Source: Mycobacteroides sp. LB1
Lineage (GTDB): Bacteria; Actinomycetota; Actinomycetes; Mycobacteriales; Mycobacteriaceae
DNA: 64,000 nucleotides
Assembly (NCBI RefSeq): GCF_013449725.1
Contig: NZ_JACCFF010000001.1
Location: forward strand, 1,674,001-1,738,000
Direction: 5' to 3'
Positions 9,318-17,473 of the stretch are shown here, piece after piece; position 1 is the stretch's first letter; every line of letters starts with the position of its first letter. A program made the translations under genes and the position numbers. The notes under the pieces are model-generated. The model did not search any database. It had not been told where the DNA came from and was given only the letters and a program-made list of their open reading frames with translations.

Positions 9318-10205
9318 ATGGCGGCAGTGCCACTGACCGAACTGATCGAATTACCGGGTGGGTCATTTCCCATGGGCTGCAACACCTTCTACCCCGAGGA
9401 GATGCCCGAGCGCATCGCTTCGGTCGATGCCTTCGCGATCGAAAGCCACCCCGTCACCAACGCTCAGTTCGGCGAGTTCGTCGCGCAGACCGGGTACGTG
9501 ACCGTCGCCGAAAGGGCCCCGGACCCAGCCCTCTACCCCGGTGCCGCGCCCGACGATCTCGTACCCGGGGCCATGACATTCCGCGCGACGGGCGGCCCCG
9601 TCAATCTCCGCGACTGGCAGCAATGGTGGGACTGGGTTCCGGGCGCCTGCTGGCGGCGCCCATTCGGTCCGGACAGCGATATCGACTGCGCCACAGATCA
9701 TCCAGTGGTGCAGGTGGCCTACACCGACGCGGTGGCCTACGCCCGCTGGGCGGGCCGGCGGCTGCCTGCCGAAACCGAATGGGAGTACGCCGCACGCGGC
9801 GGCAGTGCCACGATCTATGCCTGGGGCGATGAGGTGGCCCCGGACGGGCAATTGATGGCCAACACCTGGCAGGGCAAGTTCCCGTATCGCAACGACGGGG
9901 CACTGGGCTGGCGCGGTACCTCTCCTGTAGGCACCTTCCCACCCAATCGGTTTGGCCTTGTCGACATGATCGGCAACGTGTGGGAATGGACGTCGACCCG
10001 TTTCGAGCCGGGGGTGGCCGCGCCGAAATCGTGCTGCAGCCCATCCAACGACCCGGATCCCTCGGTGAACCAGACGCTCAAGGGCGGTTCGCATCTGTGC
10101 GCGCCCGAGTACTGCCACCGCTACCGGCCCGCCGCACGCTCACCACAGTCGCAAGACAGCGCGACCACCCATATCGGTTTCCGCTGCGTGGTCGACCGGT
10201 CCTAG
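9318..10205 (+). CDS. Formylglycine-generating enzyme (sulfatase-modifying factor, SUMF1/EgtB superfamily)
   Basis: 295 aa, the usual size for a bacterial FGE. It oxidises a cysteine in sulfatases to Calpha-formylglycine. The hallmarks are GGSFPMGCNTFYPEE at the N-terminus, RLPAETEWEYAARGG in the middle, NVWEWT, and the copper-binding active-site cysteine pair spaced CxxxxC in GGSHLCAPEYCHRY, ending in THIGFRC. The retained cysteine pair distinguishes it from EgtB-type relatives. M. tuberculosis Rv0712 is the family model. No sulfatase gene lies in this window, so its client is encoded elsewhere. Confidence 0.93.
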   Translation: MAAVPLTELIELPGGSFPMGCNTFYPEEMPERIASVDAFAIESHPVTNAQFGEFVAQTGYVTVAERAPDPALYPGAAPDDLVPGAMTFRATGGPVNLRDWQQWWDWVPGACWRRPFGPDSDIDCATDHPVVQVAYTDAVAYARWAGRRLPAETEWEYAARGGSATIYAWGDEVAPDGQLMANTWQGKFPYRNDGALGWRGTSPVGTFPPNRFGLVDMIGNVWEWTSTRFEPGVAAPKSCCSPSNDPDPSVNQTLKGGSHLCAPEYCHRYRPAARSPQSQDSATTHIGFRCVVDRS

Positions 10206-10300
10206 TGGGCCCGTCGCCGCCACTTGTGCCAATAGGGCACTCAGCCGGTACGGTCGTCCCAACCAGCACATTTGTAGCTCGACACGACAAGCGGGCCCAC
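10205..10300. repeat. Widely spaced 9-bp inverted repeat around the FGE/transglutaminase gap
   Basis: GTGGGCCCG at 10205-10213, overlapping the FGE stop codon, is the exact reverse complement of CGGGCCCAC at 10292-10300. The arms are 78 bases apart and the second lies just before the next gene's ribosome binding site (GGGGAGG at about 10311-10317). It could close a large stem around a terminator or leader; chance is possible. Confidence 0.3.
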
Positions 10301-10322
10301 TGACTTTATGGGGAGGAACGGT

Positions 10323-11126
10323 ATGAAGCGCGATGTTCGAGCCCAGCTCAACGTGGACGTCCTGGCGGCATCGACACTGGAGTTCCAGATCGCTGTGGCG
10401 CCGTTACCTGGCGCCCAGGTAACGGAGAGCTTGTCGCTGGAGCTGAACGGACAGCAGGTGGAGGCCCAGGAGGTCGCGGGCGAACACGGCAACCGCATCC
10501 ACCGACTCTACGTCGGTGGGGGCAATCTCAAAGTCTCTTATGCGGCAACCATTCTCGGACAGGCCGACGAAGTACCTGTCGAGGCCGCGGACCTGTCGAC
10601 GTACTTGCGCCCGAGTCGTTACGCCGAGGCCGACAAGTTCTATGGTTTCGCGGCAACAGAATTCGGTGAGCACACCGAACCCCGAGTTCTCTTGGAGAAG
10701 GTCTCGTCCTGGGTCGGTGCACGTCTGACGTATTCACCAGGATCGAGTGACCCCATCGACGGTGCCGTCGATACCCTCTTGGCGGCGGCGGGAGTCTGCC
10801 GCGACTATGCACACCTGGTGGTGGCGCTGTTGCGAGCCGTCAAAGTGCCGGCCCGGCTTGTTGCGGTGTACGCGCCGGGCTGTGATCCCATGGACTTTCA
10901 CGCAGTCGCCGAGGCCGTCGTCGACAACCGATGGCGAGTAGTGGACGCCACCTGCCTGGCACCCCGAGAAACAATGGTTCGGATTACCACCGGACGGGAC
11001 GCCGCCGACACGGCATTCCTCGACAACCACGGCGGACAAATCGTGTTGAACGAAACGTTCGTTACCGCCGTGGTTGACGGTGAATTACCCGAGGATCACA
11101 TCGATCAACTCATCTCGATGCGATGA
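10323..11126 (+). CDS. Transglutaminase-like (papain-fold) protein
   Basis: 267 aa from the ATG at 10323, which has GGGGAGG about 8 bases upstream. An N-terminal beta domain of about 100 residues precedes the transglutaminase core with the Cys-His-Asp triad visible in GVCRDYAHL, DPMDFHAVAEA and VVDATCLAP. The M. tuberculosis Rv2569c family has the same arrangement. Such proteins are thought to act as amidases or proteases, often near ATP-grasp/alpha-E genes, which are not seen here. The protein has no signal peptide, so it is probably cytosolic. Confidence 0.85.
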   Translation: MKRDVRAQLNVDVLAASTLEFQIAVAPLPGAQVTESLSLELNGQQVEAQEVAGEHGNRIHRLYVGGGNLKVSYAATILGQADEVPVEAADLSTYLRPSRYAEADKFYGFAATEFGEHTEPRVLLEKVSSWVGARLTYSPGSSDPIDGAVDTLLAAAGVCRDYAHLVVALLRAVKVPARLVAVYAPGCDPMDFHAVAEAVVDNRWRVVDATCLAPRETMVRITTGRDAADTAFLDNHGGQIVLNETFVTAVVDGELPEDHIDQLISMR

Positions 11127-11150
11127 CACCCGGGCAAGCAGCCGGAAGCG

Positions 11151-11363
11151 CTAGGCGTTCCCGGTCAACTTGTCCTTGAGGGCGTCCACGCCTTCTTTGA
11201 GCTTGTCCGCCGCATCGGTCACCTTCTGCTTGACCGCGGCGATCCCCTGATCGACCTGGCCTTCGGCCTTCAGATCTTCGTCACCGGTCGCCGCTCCAAC
11301 AGCTTCCTTGGCACGGCCCTTGAGGTCATCCGCCGTGTTCTTTGCGTCGTCAGCAATTCCCAT
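11151..11363 (-). CDS. CsbD-family small stress protein
   Basis: 70 aa from the ATG at 11363, an alanine-, lysine- and aspartate-rich helical protein. The core GRAKEAVGAATGDEDLKAEGQ is the CsbD signature. Members are general-stress-induced in actinobacteria and Bacillus, with no established biochemical role. The C-terminal half is a lysine/aspartate-rich helix. A TTCTGT-type spacer and AGAAAGGGTTG ribosome site precede the start on this strand. Confidence 0.85.
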   Translation of the reverse strand: MGIADDAKNTADDLKGRAKEAVGAATGDEDLKAEGQVDQGIAAVKQKVTDAADKLKEGVDALKDKLTGNA

Positions 11364-11553
11364 GTGTTTCAACCCTTTCTGTATTCCACCCTAGACAGGC
11401 GTGAGCCGAAGGTTCATCACATCGATTTCCGGCAGTTATCGTCAACGCCATCTTCGACACTACGCACGGAATCCCGCCGGTGCCATGAGTCCGCCTCACT
11501 GACGACGCGGACGCGCAGGCCGCCTTCGCGCGGGACTGAGTCGTCAGCGACCG

Positions 11554-13014
11554 TTACGTTTCCGACTGCCCCAGGGTCACCTGGACCGTCCGCGACGCTC
11601 CCGATGGGTCGTCGTAGACGAGCGTCATGTTGTCCCCTGGAGCCTTGGAGCGAACCGCGGCCACCAGAGCGTCGGGGCCGTCGATGACCTGATCGTCGAC
11701 CTTGGTGATCACGGCACCCTTGGGCAGGCCGGCTGTTGCCGCCGCGCTGCCGCGGATAACTCCTGCCACGAGCGCGCCAGGTGTGTTCTGGTCGGAGCCG
11801 AGCTGCACGCCCAGCGAGGCCTGCCGCACAGTCCCGGTGGAAACCAGTTCGTCCGCGATGCGCTTCGCCTGATCTACCGGGATGGCGAAGCCCAGGCCAA
11901 TCGAGCCGGCCTGGCCGCCGCCCTGCGAGTCCTGACCCCCGGACAGCGAAGCAATCGCCGAGTTCACACCGATGAGCGCACCGTTCATGTCGACGAGCGC
12001 GCCGCCGGAGTTGCCGGGGTTGATAGCCGCATCCGTTTGGATGGCACTCATCACCGAATGTTGGCCGCTCTGCTCATCACCGGTAGCGACCGGGCGACGG
12101 AGTGAGCTGATGATGCCGGTTGTCACCGTCCCCTGCAGACCCAGGGGCGAGCCGATGGCGACAACGTTCTGTCCGACCTTCAGGTCTTTCGACGAACCGA
12201 TGGTGATCGGGGTGAGGTCGGAAACGCCCTGGGCACGGACCACCGCGATGTCATCGGCGGGATCGGCGCCGACCACGGTGAACGGCACCGTACGGCCGTC
12301 GGCGAGGGTCACCGTCGCCTTGACGCCGTTACTAGAGCGGACAGAAGGCCGGGTGCTGGGCCCATCGGAGCCATCCGGTTCCTGGCCGTCGTGCCCGTCC
12401 CGGTAACCGCCGGGCAGCTGTTCGCCGGGAAGGATGCCGGGCGGAAGGTTAGAGCGCGGCCCGCGGGGCGCGGGAGCCGAGGGCGCCAGATCGCCGCTAC
12501 CCGACATGGCTGCGGCCACGACGTGATTGTTGGTCAGGATCAACCCGTCGGCGCTCAGGACTATGCCGGACCCCTCCTCGCCCTGCTGCCCACTTTGGAC
12601 CTTGAGTTGCACCACACTGGGCAACACCTTGGCCGAGACCTCTTCGACCGAGTTGCCTGCAGGCGTGCCGCCCGGTTGTCCAACTATTGAACCCGTTGGC
12701 AGTGATGGCTTTCCGGGGACTCCTGGGCTCGATACCTGCGCTACGGGGGCGGGGTGCCCGGAGCGGCTCACCACGACGACGGCCGTGGTGGCGCTGGCGG
12801 CGATGGCCACCACAACGGCGCCGCAAGTCAACCCCATGGCGCGAAGACGTTTCCGGCGCAGGGGGTTCGGAGCCAGTTCGGCACGGTCCGGGAATGTCTC
12901 GCCATAGGCGTAGCGTGTCCGGGTATCAGGCGATGCACCGTGTATCTGCCGATAGCCGTGCTGCCCCAATGGGAATTCGTTTCCGTACGGCGGATGCCCA
13001 GGCTGGTAGTTCAT
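11554..13014 (-). CDS. pepD: PepD/HtrA-type membrane serine protease with PDZ domain
   Basis: 486 aa from the ATG at 13014 (MNYQPGHP). A cytosolic proline/tyrosine-rich region of about 60 residues precedes one membrane helix (GLTCGAVVVAIAASATTAVV). The extracytoplasmic trypsin-like domain has the triad: His in LTNNHVV, Asp in DPADDIAVVR and Ser in NPGNSGG. A PDZ domain ends the protein (ASLGVQL to VTLGQ). The order and motifs match M. tuberculosis PepD (Rv0983), which degrades damaged envelope proteins. An insertion of about 60 Gly/Pro-rich residues separates the His and Asp motifs, longer than in Rv0983. The mprAB regulators that precede pepD in M. tuberculosis are absent here. Confidence 0.92.
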   Translation of the reverse strand: MNYQPGHPPYGNEFPLGQHGYRQIHGASPDTRTRYAYGETFPDRAELAPNPLRRKRLRAMGLTCGAVVVAIAASATTAVVVVSRSGHPAPVAQVSSPGVPGKPSLPTGSIVGQPGGTPAGNSVEEVSAKVLPSVVQLKVQSGQQGEEGSGIVLSADGLILTNNHVVAAAMSGSGDLAPSAPAPRGPRSNLPPGILPGEQLPGGYRDGHDGQEPDGSDGPSTRPSVRSSNGVKATVTLADGRTVPFTVVGADPADDIAVVRAQGVSDLTPITIGSSKDLKVGQNVVAIGSPLGLQGTVTTGIISSLRRPVATGDEQSGQHSVMSAIQTDAAINPGNSGGALVDMNGALIGVNSAIASLSGGQDSQGGGQAGSIGLGFAIPVDQAKRIADELVSTGTVRQASLGVQLGSDQNTPGALVAGVIRGSAAATAGLPKGAVITKVDDQVIDGPDALVAAVRSKAPGDNMTLVYDDPSGASRTVQVTLGQSET

Positions 13015-13268
13015 GGATAGTTCCTTCTTCCTCAAGATGCAGTCAGGGCACTGTCCGCCTCTGGTACGCACTGTCAGAGTGCCTGCATCCACTGAGGTCA
13101 GGCTGAGAATTTCCTCTCTGCAACCCAAGACTTTTCGGGGAGGCCGAAACAGACAATTGGGCATCCGTCGTCACCGGATCCGCCCCGCGACTCGCATGCC
13201 CTCCGTCTCTACTAAAGCCCGGAGTCTGGCCATTCGTTGGCCATCCGCTACGCTCACACTTCAGCATC

Positions 13269-13342
13269 GCCGATGTAGTTCAATGGCAGAACATCAGCTT
13301 CCCAAGCTGAATACGCGGGTTCGATTCCCGTCATCGGCTCCA
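13269..13342 (+). tRNA. tRNA-Gly (anticodon CCC) with encoded CCA
   Basis: A full cloverleaf can be drawn: acceptor arms GCCGATG (13269-13275) and CATCGGC (13332-13338), discriminator T, and CCA at 13340-13342. The anticodon stem is TCAGC/GCTGA with loop TTCCCAA, giving anticodon CCC. The T arm is CGGGTTCGATTCCCG. The last 45 bases are the attachment core of the island that follows. The gene itself remains complete. Confidence 0.96.
13298..13342 (+). repeat. Attachment-site direct repeat, left copy (3' half of tRNA-Gly)
   Basis: 45 bases, from the anticodon loop through CCA, are repeated perfectly at 22835-22879 and with two mismatches at 19435-19479. This is the classical signature of a tyrosine-integrase element that restored the tRNA 3' end on integration. 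The copy left in the tRNA gene is attL. Confidence 0.92.
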
Positions 13343-13425
13343 AACATGCGGGTAAACAAGCTTTTTGAGTTAGCTAGCTGACCGCACACCTCCGAATTTC
13401 CGTACTTTACCCGTACATTCGATCT

Positions 13426-13600
13426 TCAGTTCTGTGTGCCAGCCCAATTATCCAGTACCGCACGGGTATCCGGCCCCGACGTAGATCGCTGGACGTAATG
13501 CCGCTCGGTGGTCTCCCGCTGCGCATGCCCAAGAGACTGCTGTGCCGCGTCGATCCCCAGTTCCTCGGCCACCACGGTGTATTCCCGGAGCCGAGGGCGC
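13426..13600 (-). pseudogene. Tyrosine integrase, C-terminal remnant (element A)
   Basis: On the minus strand, a frame ending at the TGA 13426-13428 reads LREYTVVAEELGIDAAQQ, then SLGHAQRETTERHYVQR, then ends VLDNWAGTQN. This is the end of a phage-type integrase: the LGHA box, and the TTERHY segment with the catalytic tyrosine. The N-terminal arm-binding and core-binding domains are missing upstream and no start codon serves this frame, so it is a decayed fragment. Its place immediately inside attL is the normal location of an integrase gene. Confidence 0.8.
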
Positions 13601-13826
13601 CGCCCCCGATCTGGGGGGTCCGAGGAACGACGGGAGCGGCACCAGCGACGATCCTGGCAGATTGCTGGCCGATTCGCCTAATCCGCATGCGACACTCACG
13701 GCTGGGGGCAACTCAAACCGGTCTAGCAAACTTTTAGTTCCTAGACAATCGCCGTTATGGTGTGAGATAGTCCTACTGCGGCTACTTGAAGTCGCCTGTG
13801 GGGTTTTACGCGGAGGGGTTCATCTC

Positions 13827-15308
13827 GTGGTCATTAAGCATCGTTGGCAGGTGTCTACAGGTTTGCGCAGAGCGCTGGCAGTGACGGCCGTGGCGGTTGT
13901 AATCGTTGGTGGGGTCAAGGTGACCAGCGACTACACAACCCCGGGTAGCGGCTTCTCGATGATCGCCACGGGCGCGGCAGACCCAACGGGCCCCACAGGC
14001 GGGCCTGACCCAGGCGGAATGAATGGCGGTCAGTTCCAGCCTCCGGGGCTGCCCCCTAAACAGCCGGACTACCAGGGCGGTATCAATCAGCCGCCGTTGG
14101 ACCAGAACAGCGGGATCTCCATCTACAACACGGGTGCCCAAGGGGCGCCTCAGCAAGCACCTGGCCAGCAAGGCGGGCAGCAACCGCAAGGGCAGCAACC
14201 TCAGCACGGGACCCAGATTCCCGACTACCAGACGGCGACTCCGTACACGGAAGGGCCGGGTAAAGCCAACCCCGATTACCAAGCACCGCAGCAGAATGCG
14301 CCTCAACAAGGCAACCAGCAGCCCCAGAGTCAGGCACCTACGCCGACGTTAACCCAGGCTCCCACGCAGACACAGCAGCCGACCCAGACTCAACAACCGA
14401 GTCAAACCCAGCGGACGAGTCAGCCCTCGGAATCGGCTCGGCCTTCTGATGACAAAAAGCAGGATTGCGCGCAGGCCACGACGAACACCAGCGCTGTCCG
14501 CAACGGGCGCATCGCCTACGACTACCAGGGCTCGGCCCTGGATGCGTTCGGATCTTCGATCGGTAAGTGGAACAAGATGGGGCGCTTTCTGTTTGAAAAG
14601 GCCAGTGGGGCACCCGATCTGGTGATCAAAGAGATTTCCGAACCCAATCACCCCGGCAGCCCGAGCAGCTACACCGCAGCGAAGGATGGGAAACCGGCCA
14701 CGATCGTGGTGAATGTCGCCAAGGTGGCGCCGGCTGACATGGCAAAGGTGCTGCTGCATGAGCTGGGCCACGCCGTGGGCTTGCCCGACACAGGCTCGCC
14801 CGGAGCGTTGATGAGTGGTCAGGCTGACACCATTACTCCCACTGATGCCGCCAACTACGCCGAGCTGGGCTCCGATGGCGCTCGCTGTGGACAGAATGCC
14901 CCAGAGACACAGGACTTTCCGGGCGGTGGAGCGAATTGGCCTGAGTGGCGGTACTGCTCGGCACCGTCCCGGTGGAAGATATGCGACTCGGTTCAAAGCT
15001 TGGGAGATAAAGCGGAAGAGCAAGAACGGGCGTTGTTCCCAGACGATAAGGGAGAAGACGACAGGGCGGATGCTTTCAGGCACTGCGCCTGGGCGGGGTT
15101 GATAACCATCAAGCACGGTGCCGACAAGGCTCGAGAGTTCACCAACCGACATGAAGAGGGCAACGACCAAAACAGCCCCAGTGTCAAGATGGACCTGGCG
15201 AACAACGCCGCGGGCATCGCATACGGTGAGAACTCCACAGAGGCCGATGTGCTCGAAAACTGCCACACAGCAGCCATCTCCGGCGCGCTGACTGTCGTCA
15301 TCAAATAG
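13827..15308 (+). CDS. Membrane-anchored zinc metalloprotease fused to a second conserved C-terminal domain
   Basis: 493 aa from the GTG at 13827, chosen because GGAGGGG lies 9 bases upstream and the first residues lead straight into a hydrophobic anchor (about residues 13-31). A low-complexity linker rich in Gln, Pro, Thr and Gly spans about 45-215. Next is a metalloprotease domain with the extended zinc motif HELGHAVGLPD (311-321) followed by GALMSG, the metzincin/matrixin-like pattern with a Met-turn. A separate C-terminal domain (about 370-493) has ADAFRHCAWAG (His at 419) and VKMDLANNAAG (about 453-463), similar to an uncharacterised domain I associate with predicted toxins (DUF6973-like; the name is from memory). 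The protein is probably exported with catalytic parts outside. Island cargo; function unknown. Confidence 0.75.
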   Translation: MVIKHRWQVSTGLRRALAVTAVAVVIVGGVKVTSDYTTPGSGFSMIATGAADPTGPTGGPDPGGMNGGQFQPPGLPPKQPDYQGGINQPPLDQNSGISIYNTGAQGAPQQAPGQQGGQQPQGQQPQHGTQIPDYQTATPYTEGPGKANPDYQAPQQNAPQQGNQQPQSQAPTPTLTQAPTQTQQPTQTQQPSQTQRTSQPSESARPSDDKKQDCAQATTNTSAVRNGRIAYDYQGSALDAFGSSIGKWNKMGRFLFEKASGAPDLVIKEISEPNHPGSPSSYTAAKDGKPATIVVNVAKVAPADMAKVLLHELGHAVGLPDTGSPGALMSGQADTITPTDAANYAELGSDGARCGQNAPETQDFPGGGANWPEWRYCSAPSRWKICDSVQSLGDKAEEQERALFPDDKGEDDRADAFRHCAWAGLITIKHGADKAREFTNRHEEGNDQNSPSVKMDLANNAAGIAYGENSTEADVLENCHTAAISGALTVVIK

Positions 15309-15322
15309 AAGGGGTCTCAAAC

Positions 15323-15568
15323 GTGGTTAAGAAGATCATTACGGCGACCTTGCTGCTGATCGGGCTGCTCGTTGGTGTCTACCTGACCGGGTTGGGAATC
15401 GTGTTGCAGGGCTACGGAGAATCGATGCTCAGGTTCGACCATCACCCCACCACATCCTCATACCTATGGTGGGGAGTCAGTGCTCTCGGAATCGCCCTGG
15501 TAGCGGGGTGCGTCTGGGGCGCTATCCGATTCTTCCGCCGGCGGCCTGGCGGCGCCCACGTTCGGTGA
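15323..15568 (+). CDS. Small two-helix membrane protein, island cargo
   Basis: 81 aa starting at GTG 15323 (AAGGGGTCTC just upstream). Two hydrophobic helices (about residues 5-28 and 47-67) flank a short polar loop with FDHHPTTSSY, and an arginine-rich end suggests cytosolic termini. It begins 14 bases after the metalloprotease stop and overlaps the next small gene, so the three are probably one operon. It could be a partner or immunity protein for the protease; nothing in the sequence names a family. Confidence 0.65.
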   Translation: MVKKIITATLLLIGLLVGVYLTGLGIVLQGYGESMLRFDHHPTTSSYLWWGVSALGIALVAGCVWGAIRFFRRRPGGAHVR

Positions 15569-15762
15569 AGTCGAATCCAAGACTGCCGGTCGCCCTAATA
15601 GCGGTTGGGTCTGTTCTGACGATAATTGGATCCATCGTGGGCCTTGTTTCGGGATCGAAGCTGCTCTTCGTGTGTCCGACAGGAGTGGTAGGCGCAGTAT
15701 GCCTGGCCGTAGCGATATATCTGTATCGACAACTGAGCAGACCGTCAAACAATGACAAATAG
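15565..15762 (+). CDS. Tiny two-helix membrane protein, island cargo
   Basis: 65 aa from the GTG at 15565, which overlaps the preceding stop codon (GTGA), implying translational coupling. Two hydrophobic helices (about residues 8-28 and 32-52) are followed by a short basic tail RQLSRPSNNDK. It is the third gene of the metalloprotease operon. No family recognised; an immunity or chaperone role is speculation based only on position. Confidence 0.6.
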   Translation: MKSNPRLPVALIAVGSVLTIIGSIVGLVSGSKLLFVCPTGVVGAVCLAVAIYLYRQLSRPSNNDK

Positions 15763-15796
15763 GCCTGCCGCCACAACTGGGGCCGCGGAACCTGAT

Positions 15797-15844
15797 GCCG
15801 AGGCATTCGGCGCCTTCCTTGCGGTTGTACGAGAGCTTGTTCAT
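15797..15844 (-). pseudogene. Excisionase-type regulator, 5' remnant
   Basis: The first 16 codons on this strand read MNKLSYNRKEGAECLG, nearly the same as the start of the excisionase-like gene at 19001 (MSKIAYNRKEAAEALG). After that the similarity stops. It is a truncated second copy left by an earlier insertion or recombination. Confidence 0.55.
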
Positions 15845-15939
15845 TAGGACCGTGCTGCGGAGAGTCCCTGGTTCAGAAACACCGCTGACAAACCATGCTA
15901 TGGCGTCAACCCGCGGGTATTGCGGTACCGGCCGATCAG

Positions 15940-15973
15940 GCCCCTCCGGTTGCTCTCTTACGGAGGGGCTTTG
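15940..15973 (+). terminator. Rho-independent terminator of the metalloprotease operon region
   Basis: GCCCCTCCG (15940-15948) pairs perfectly with CGGAGGGGC (15961-15969) across a 12-base loop and runs into TTTG. It lies between the metalloprotease operon and the type VII cassette. Part of it (loop and right arm) is repeated at 18197-18220. Confidence 0.7.
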
Positions 15974-15991
15974 TGTCGGGGGAACAGCCTC

Positions 15992-16049
15992 TTGCCACTA
16001 TGGACGCAGTGCTAGACTGCCTGGCTAACAAGGTGATTGGTGTCACCAA
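15992..16049 (+). promoter_or_regulatory. Possible promoter and operator of the type VII cassette
   Basis: TTGCCA at 15992-15997 and TAGACT at 16013-16018 are spaced 15 bases, a tolerable but short sigma-A-like arrangement. Downstream, the perfect palindrome TTGGTG-T-CACCAA (16037-16049) ends 18 bases before the EspC-like start codon and could bind a repressor. Together with the terminator at 15940 it suggests the cassette is its own transcription unit. The rest of 15763-16067 holds only remnant sequence. Confidence 0.35.
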
Positions 16050-16067
16050 GTCGGACGGGAGGCCGAT

Positions 16068-16379
16068 ATGTCGGGAGTTTTGCGGGTACCACCGGAGCAG
16101 ATGCACCAGTCAGCCGCCAAGCTGCACGAGATCGCGCGGAACCTGAAGGACCAGCACGAGCAAGCCCACGGTGCCGTGTCGGATCTGCTTGCGGGGTTCG
16201 GGGAGAGCGAGTCACGCTCGGCACTCGCAGCGAGGCTCGAGCAGTGGGAAGAGGAAACCCGCTCTCACCACCAGCATCTGACGACCCACGCCGAGAAACA
16301 CGTCCGCATCGCGAACAAGTTCGTCGCCGCCGACGAGCTCGACGCCAAAGCCACGGGCGAGAACGTAGGCAACCAGTGA
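16068..16379 (+). CDS. EspC/WXG100-like type VII secretion protein
   Basis: 103 aa, two long helices, no signal peptide. The start MSGVLRVPPEQMHQSAAKL, the central turn LLAGFGES in the place of WxG, and the second helix ending HVRIANKFVAADELDA fit the ESX EspC-like (DUF2580) family. FVAAD has the spacing of the YxxxD/E secretion signal with Phe for Tyr. A strong site, GGGAGG, precedes the ATG. The gene overlaps the next by four bases (GTGA), the usual pairing of a small WXG protein with the larger effector it escorts through an ESX system. Confidence 0.78.
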   Translation: MSGVLRVPPEQMHQSAAKLHEIARNLKDQHEQAHGAVSDLLAGFGESESRSALAARLEQWEEETRSHHQHLTTHAEKHVRIANKFVAADELDAKATGENVGNQ

Positions 16380-17473
16380 TCTCACTGGAGCTGATGTTGC
16401 GGGCTCCACAGATGTATCAAGAGGTAGCCGACGCTGCCCGACTCCGGGTGAAGGGAACAGCCAACGCAGCCGAAGAGGCCGATGCGGTAAGCAAGCTGTC
16501 CGAATGGGAAGGTGTTAGCGCAGAGGCCGCTACTACCTACACCAACCGAACGGTGTCGATATTCGAGCAGTCGAAAGCAGCCGATCTCGGTCTTGCTCAG
16601 ATGGCCGAAGTCGCGCTACAAAGCGCCACTAAGAACGCCCAAGACATTCGGGCGATGCTCGATAAGGCCGATGCATATCCTGCGGTAGAAGTGAACCTCT
16701 CGACCAACGAGGTCAAGCCCGCAGACATGAGCAACATGCATAAGGAAGCCCTCGACCGGGCATGGCGTAAGTACCAAGATATTAAAGACGAAGTTAAGCG
16801 GATACTCGATAACGGACGAGCGACGGATAAGCAATTCGCATCTGGAATGCCAGAGGGCGGTTTCAAGAGTCCTGACGAGATCAAGGACTACCCGATACCC
16901 GATTCGCTGAAACCTCCTGTGCCTCCAGGCAAGTCAGAGAATTCCGGGCATTGGGTGTTGAGGCAGAATCACACGGGCGATCTGTCAGAGCCAACCAGCC
17001 CCATGGGATTTCAGCCATTCGAGCCGGGTAAGAGTGTCAACGGTTTCGATAAGCCTCCCACCGTGGGCACCGACTGGTTCACGTCCAACAAGCCCTGGAT
17101 ACAGGACTCATCGAAGCCGCCCACAGTCCTGGAAGAGTCCTACGATGTCCGGCTTGCCGGCCACGACTACACGGACATCAAGAAGGTTATTCCCCTGGAC
17201 GGCCATTACGTCACGGCCCAATGGGTGGACAACGTGTACGACATGCGACACAACTACAAGCCGGTCGTCGATGGCTTTGAACCGCTGACTCAAACAGATT
17301 TCGGCGAATGGAAGCGCACCTCAATGACGGAGATAACCGACCTCTCTAAGAGGTTCCCCAACGAGACTTTCCGGTATCCGATCGCGCAACCATGGCGGTT
17401 CCCTGAGTACAACGGAATGCCTAGCGGTGGCGTCGTTGAACTCGCAAACGGAGCCGTAAAGAAGGTCTACTAG
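16376..17473 (+). CDS. WXG-domain protein with unknown C-terminal domain, candidate type VII effector
   Basis: 365 aa from the GTG at 16376 overlapping the EspC-like stop. Residues 1-130 are helical with a WEG motif at 44-46, the hairpin turn of WXG/LXG-type N-termini. A proline-rich hinge (about 160-245) leads to a C-terminal domain of about 110 residues (from YDVRLAGHDYTDIKKV to the end) with many aromatic and charged residues. I do not recognise that domain. The architecture (escort gene, WXG head, hinge, variable tail) is that of polymorphic toxins described for mycobacterial mobile elements. Toxicity is inference. The gene is less GC-rich than its core neighbours. Confidence 0.7.
   Translation: MISLELMLRAPQMYQEVADAARLRVKGTANAAEEADAVSKLSEWEGVSAEAATTYTNRTVSIFEQSKAADLGLAQMAEVALQSATKNAQDIRAMLDKADAYPAVEVNLSTNEVKPADMSNMHKEALDRAWRKYQDIKDEVKRILDNGRATDKQFASGMPEGGFKSPDEIKDYPIPDSLKPPVPPGKSENSGHWVLRQNHTGDLSEPTSPMGFQPFEPGKSVNGFDKPPTVGTDWFTSNKPWIQDSSKPPTVLEESYDVRLAGHDYTDIKKVIPLDGHYVTAQWVDNVYDMRHNYKPVVDGFEPLTQTDFGEWKRTSMTEITDLSKRFPNETFRYPIAQPWRFPEYNGMPSGGVVELANGAVKKVY

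Noticed and set aside
13231..13254. A promoter for tRNA-Gly (TACGCT at 13249-13254)
   Set aside because: A -10-like hexamer is present but no convincing -35 lies at the right distance, so it is not listed as a feature.
14349..15320. A 323-codon minus-strand frame opposite the metalloprotease
   Set aside because: No ribosome site or recognisable domain, and the plus strand encodes a coherent protein with a zinc motif.
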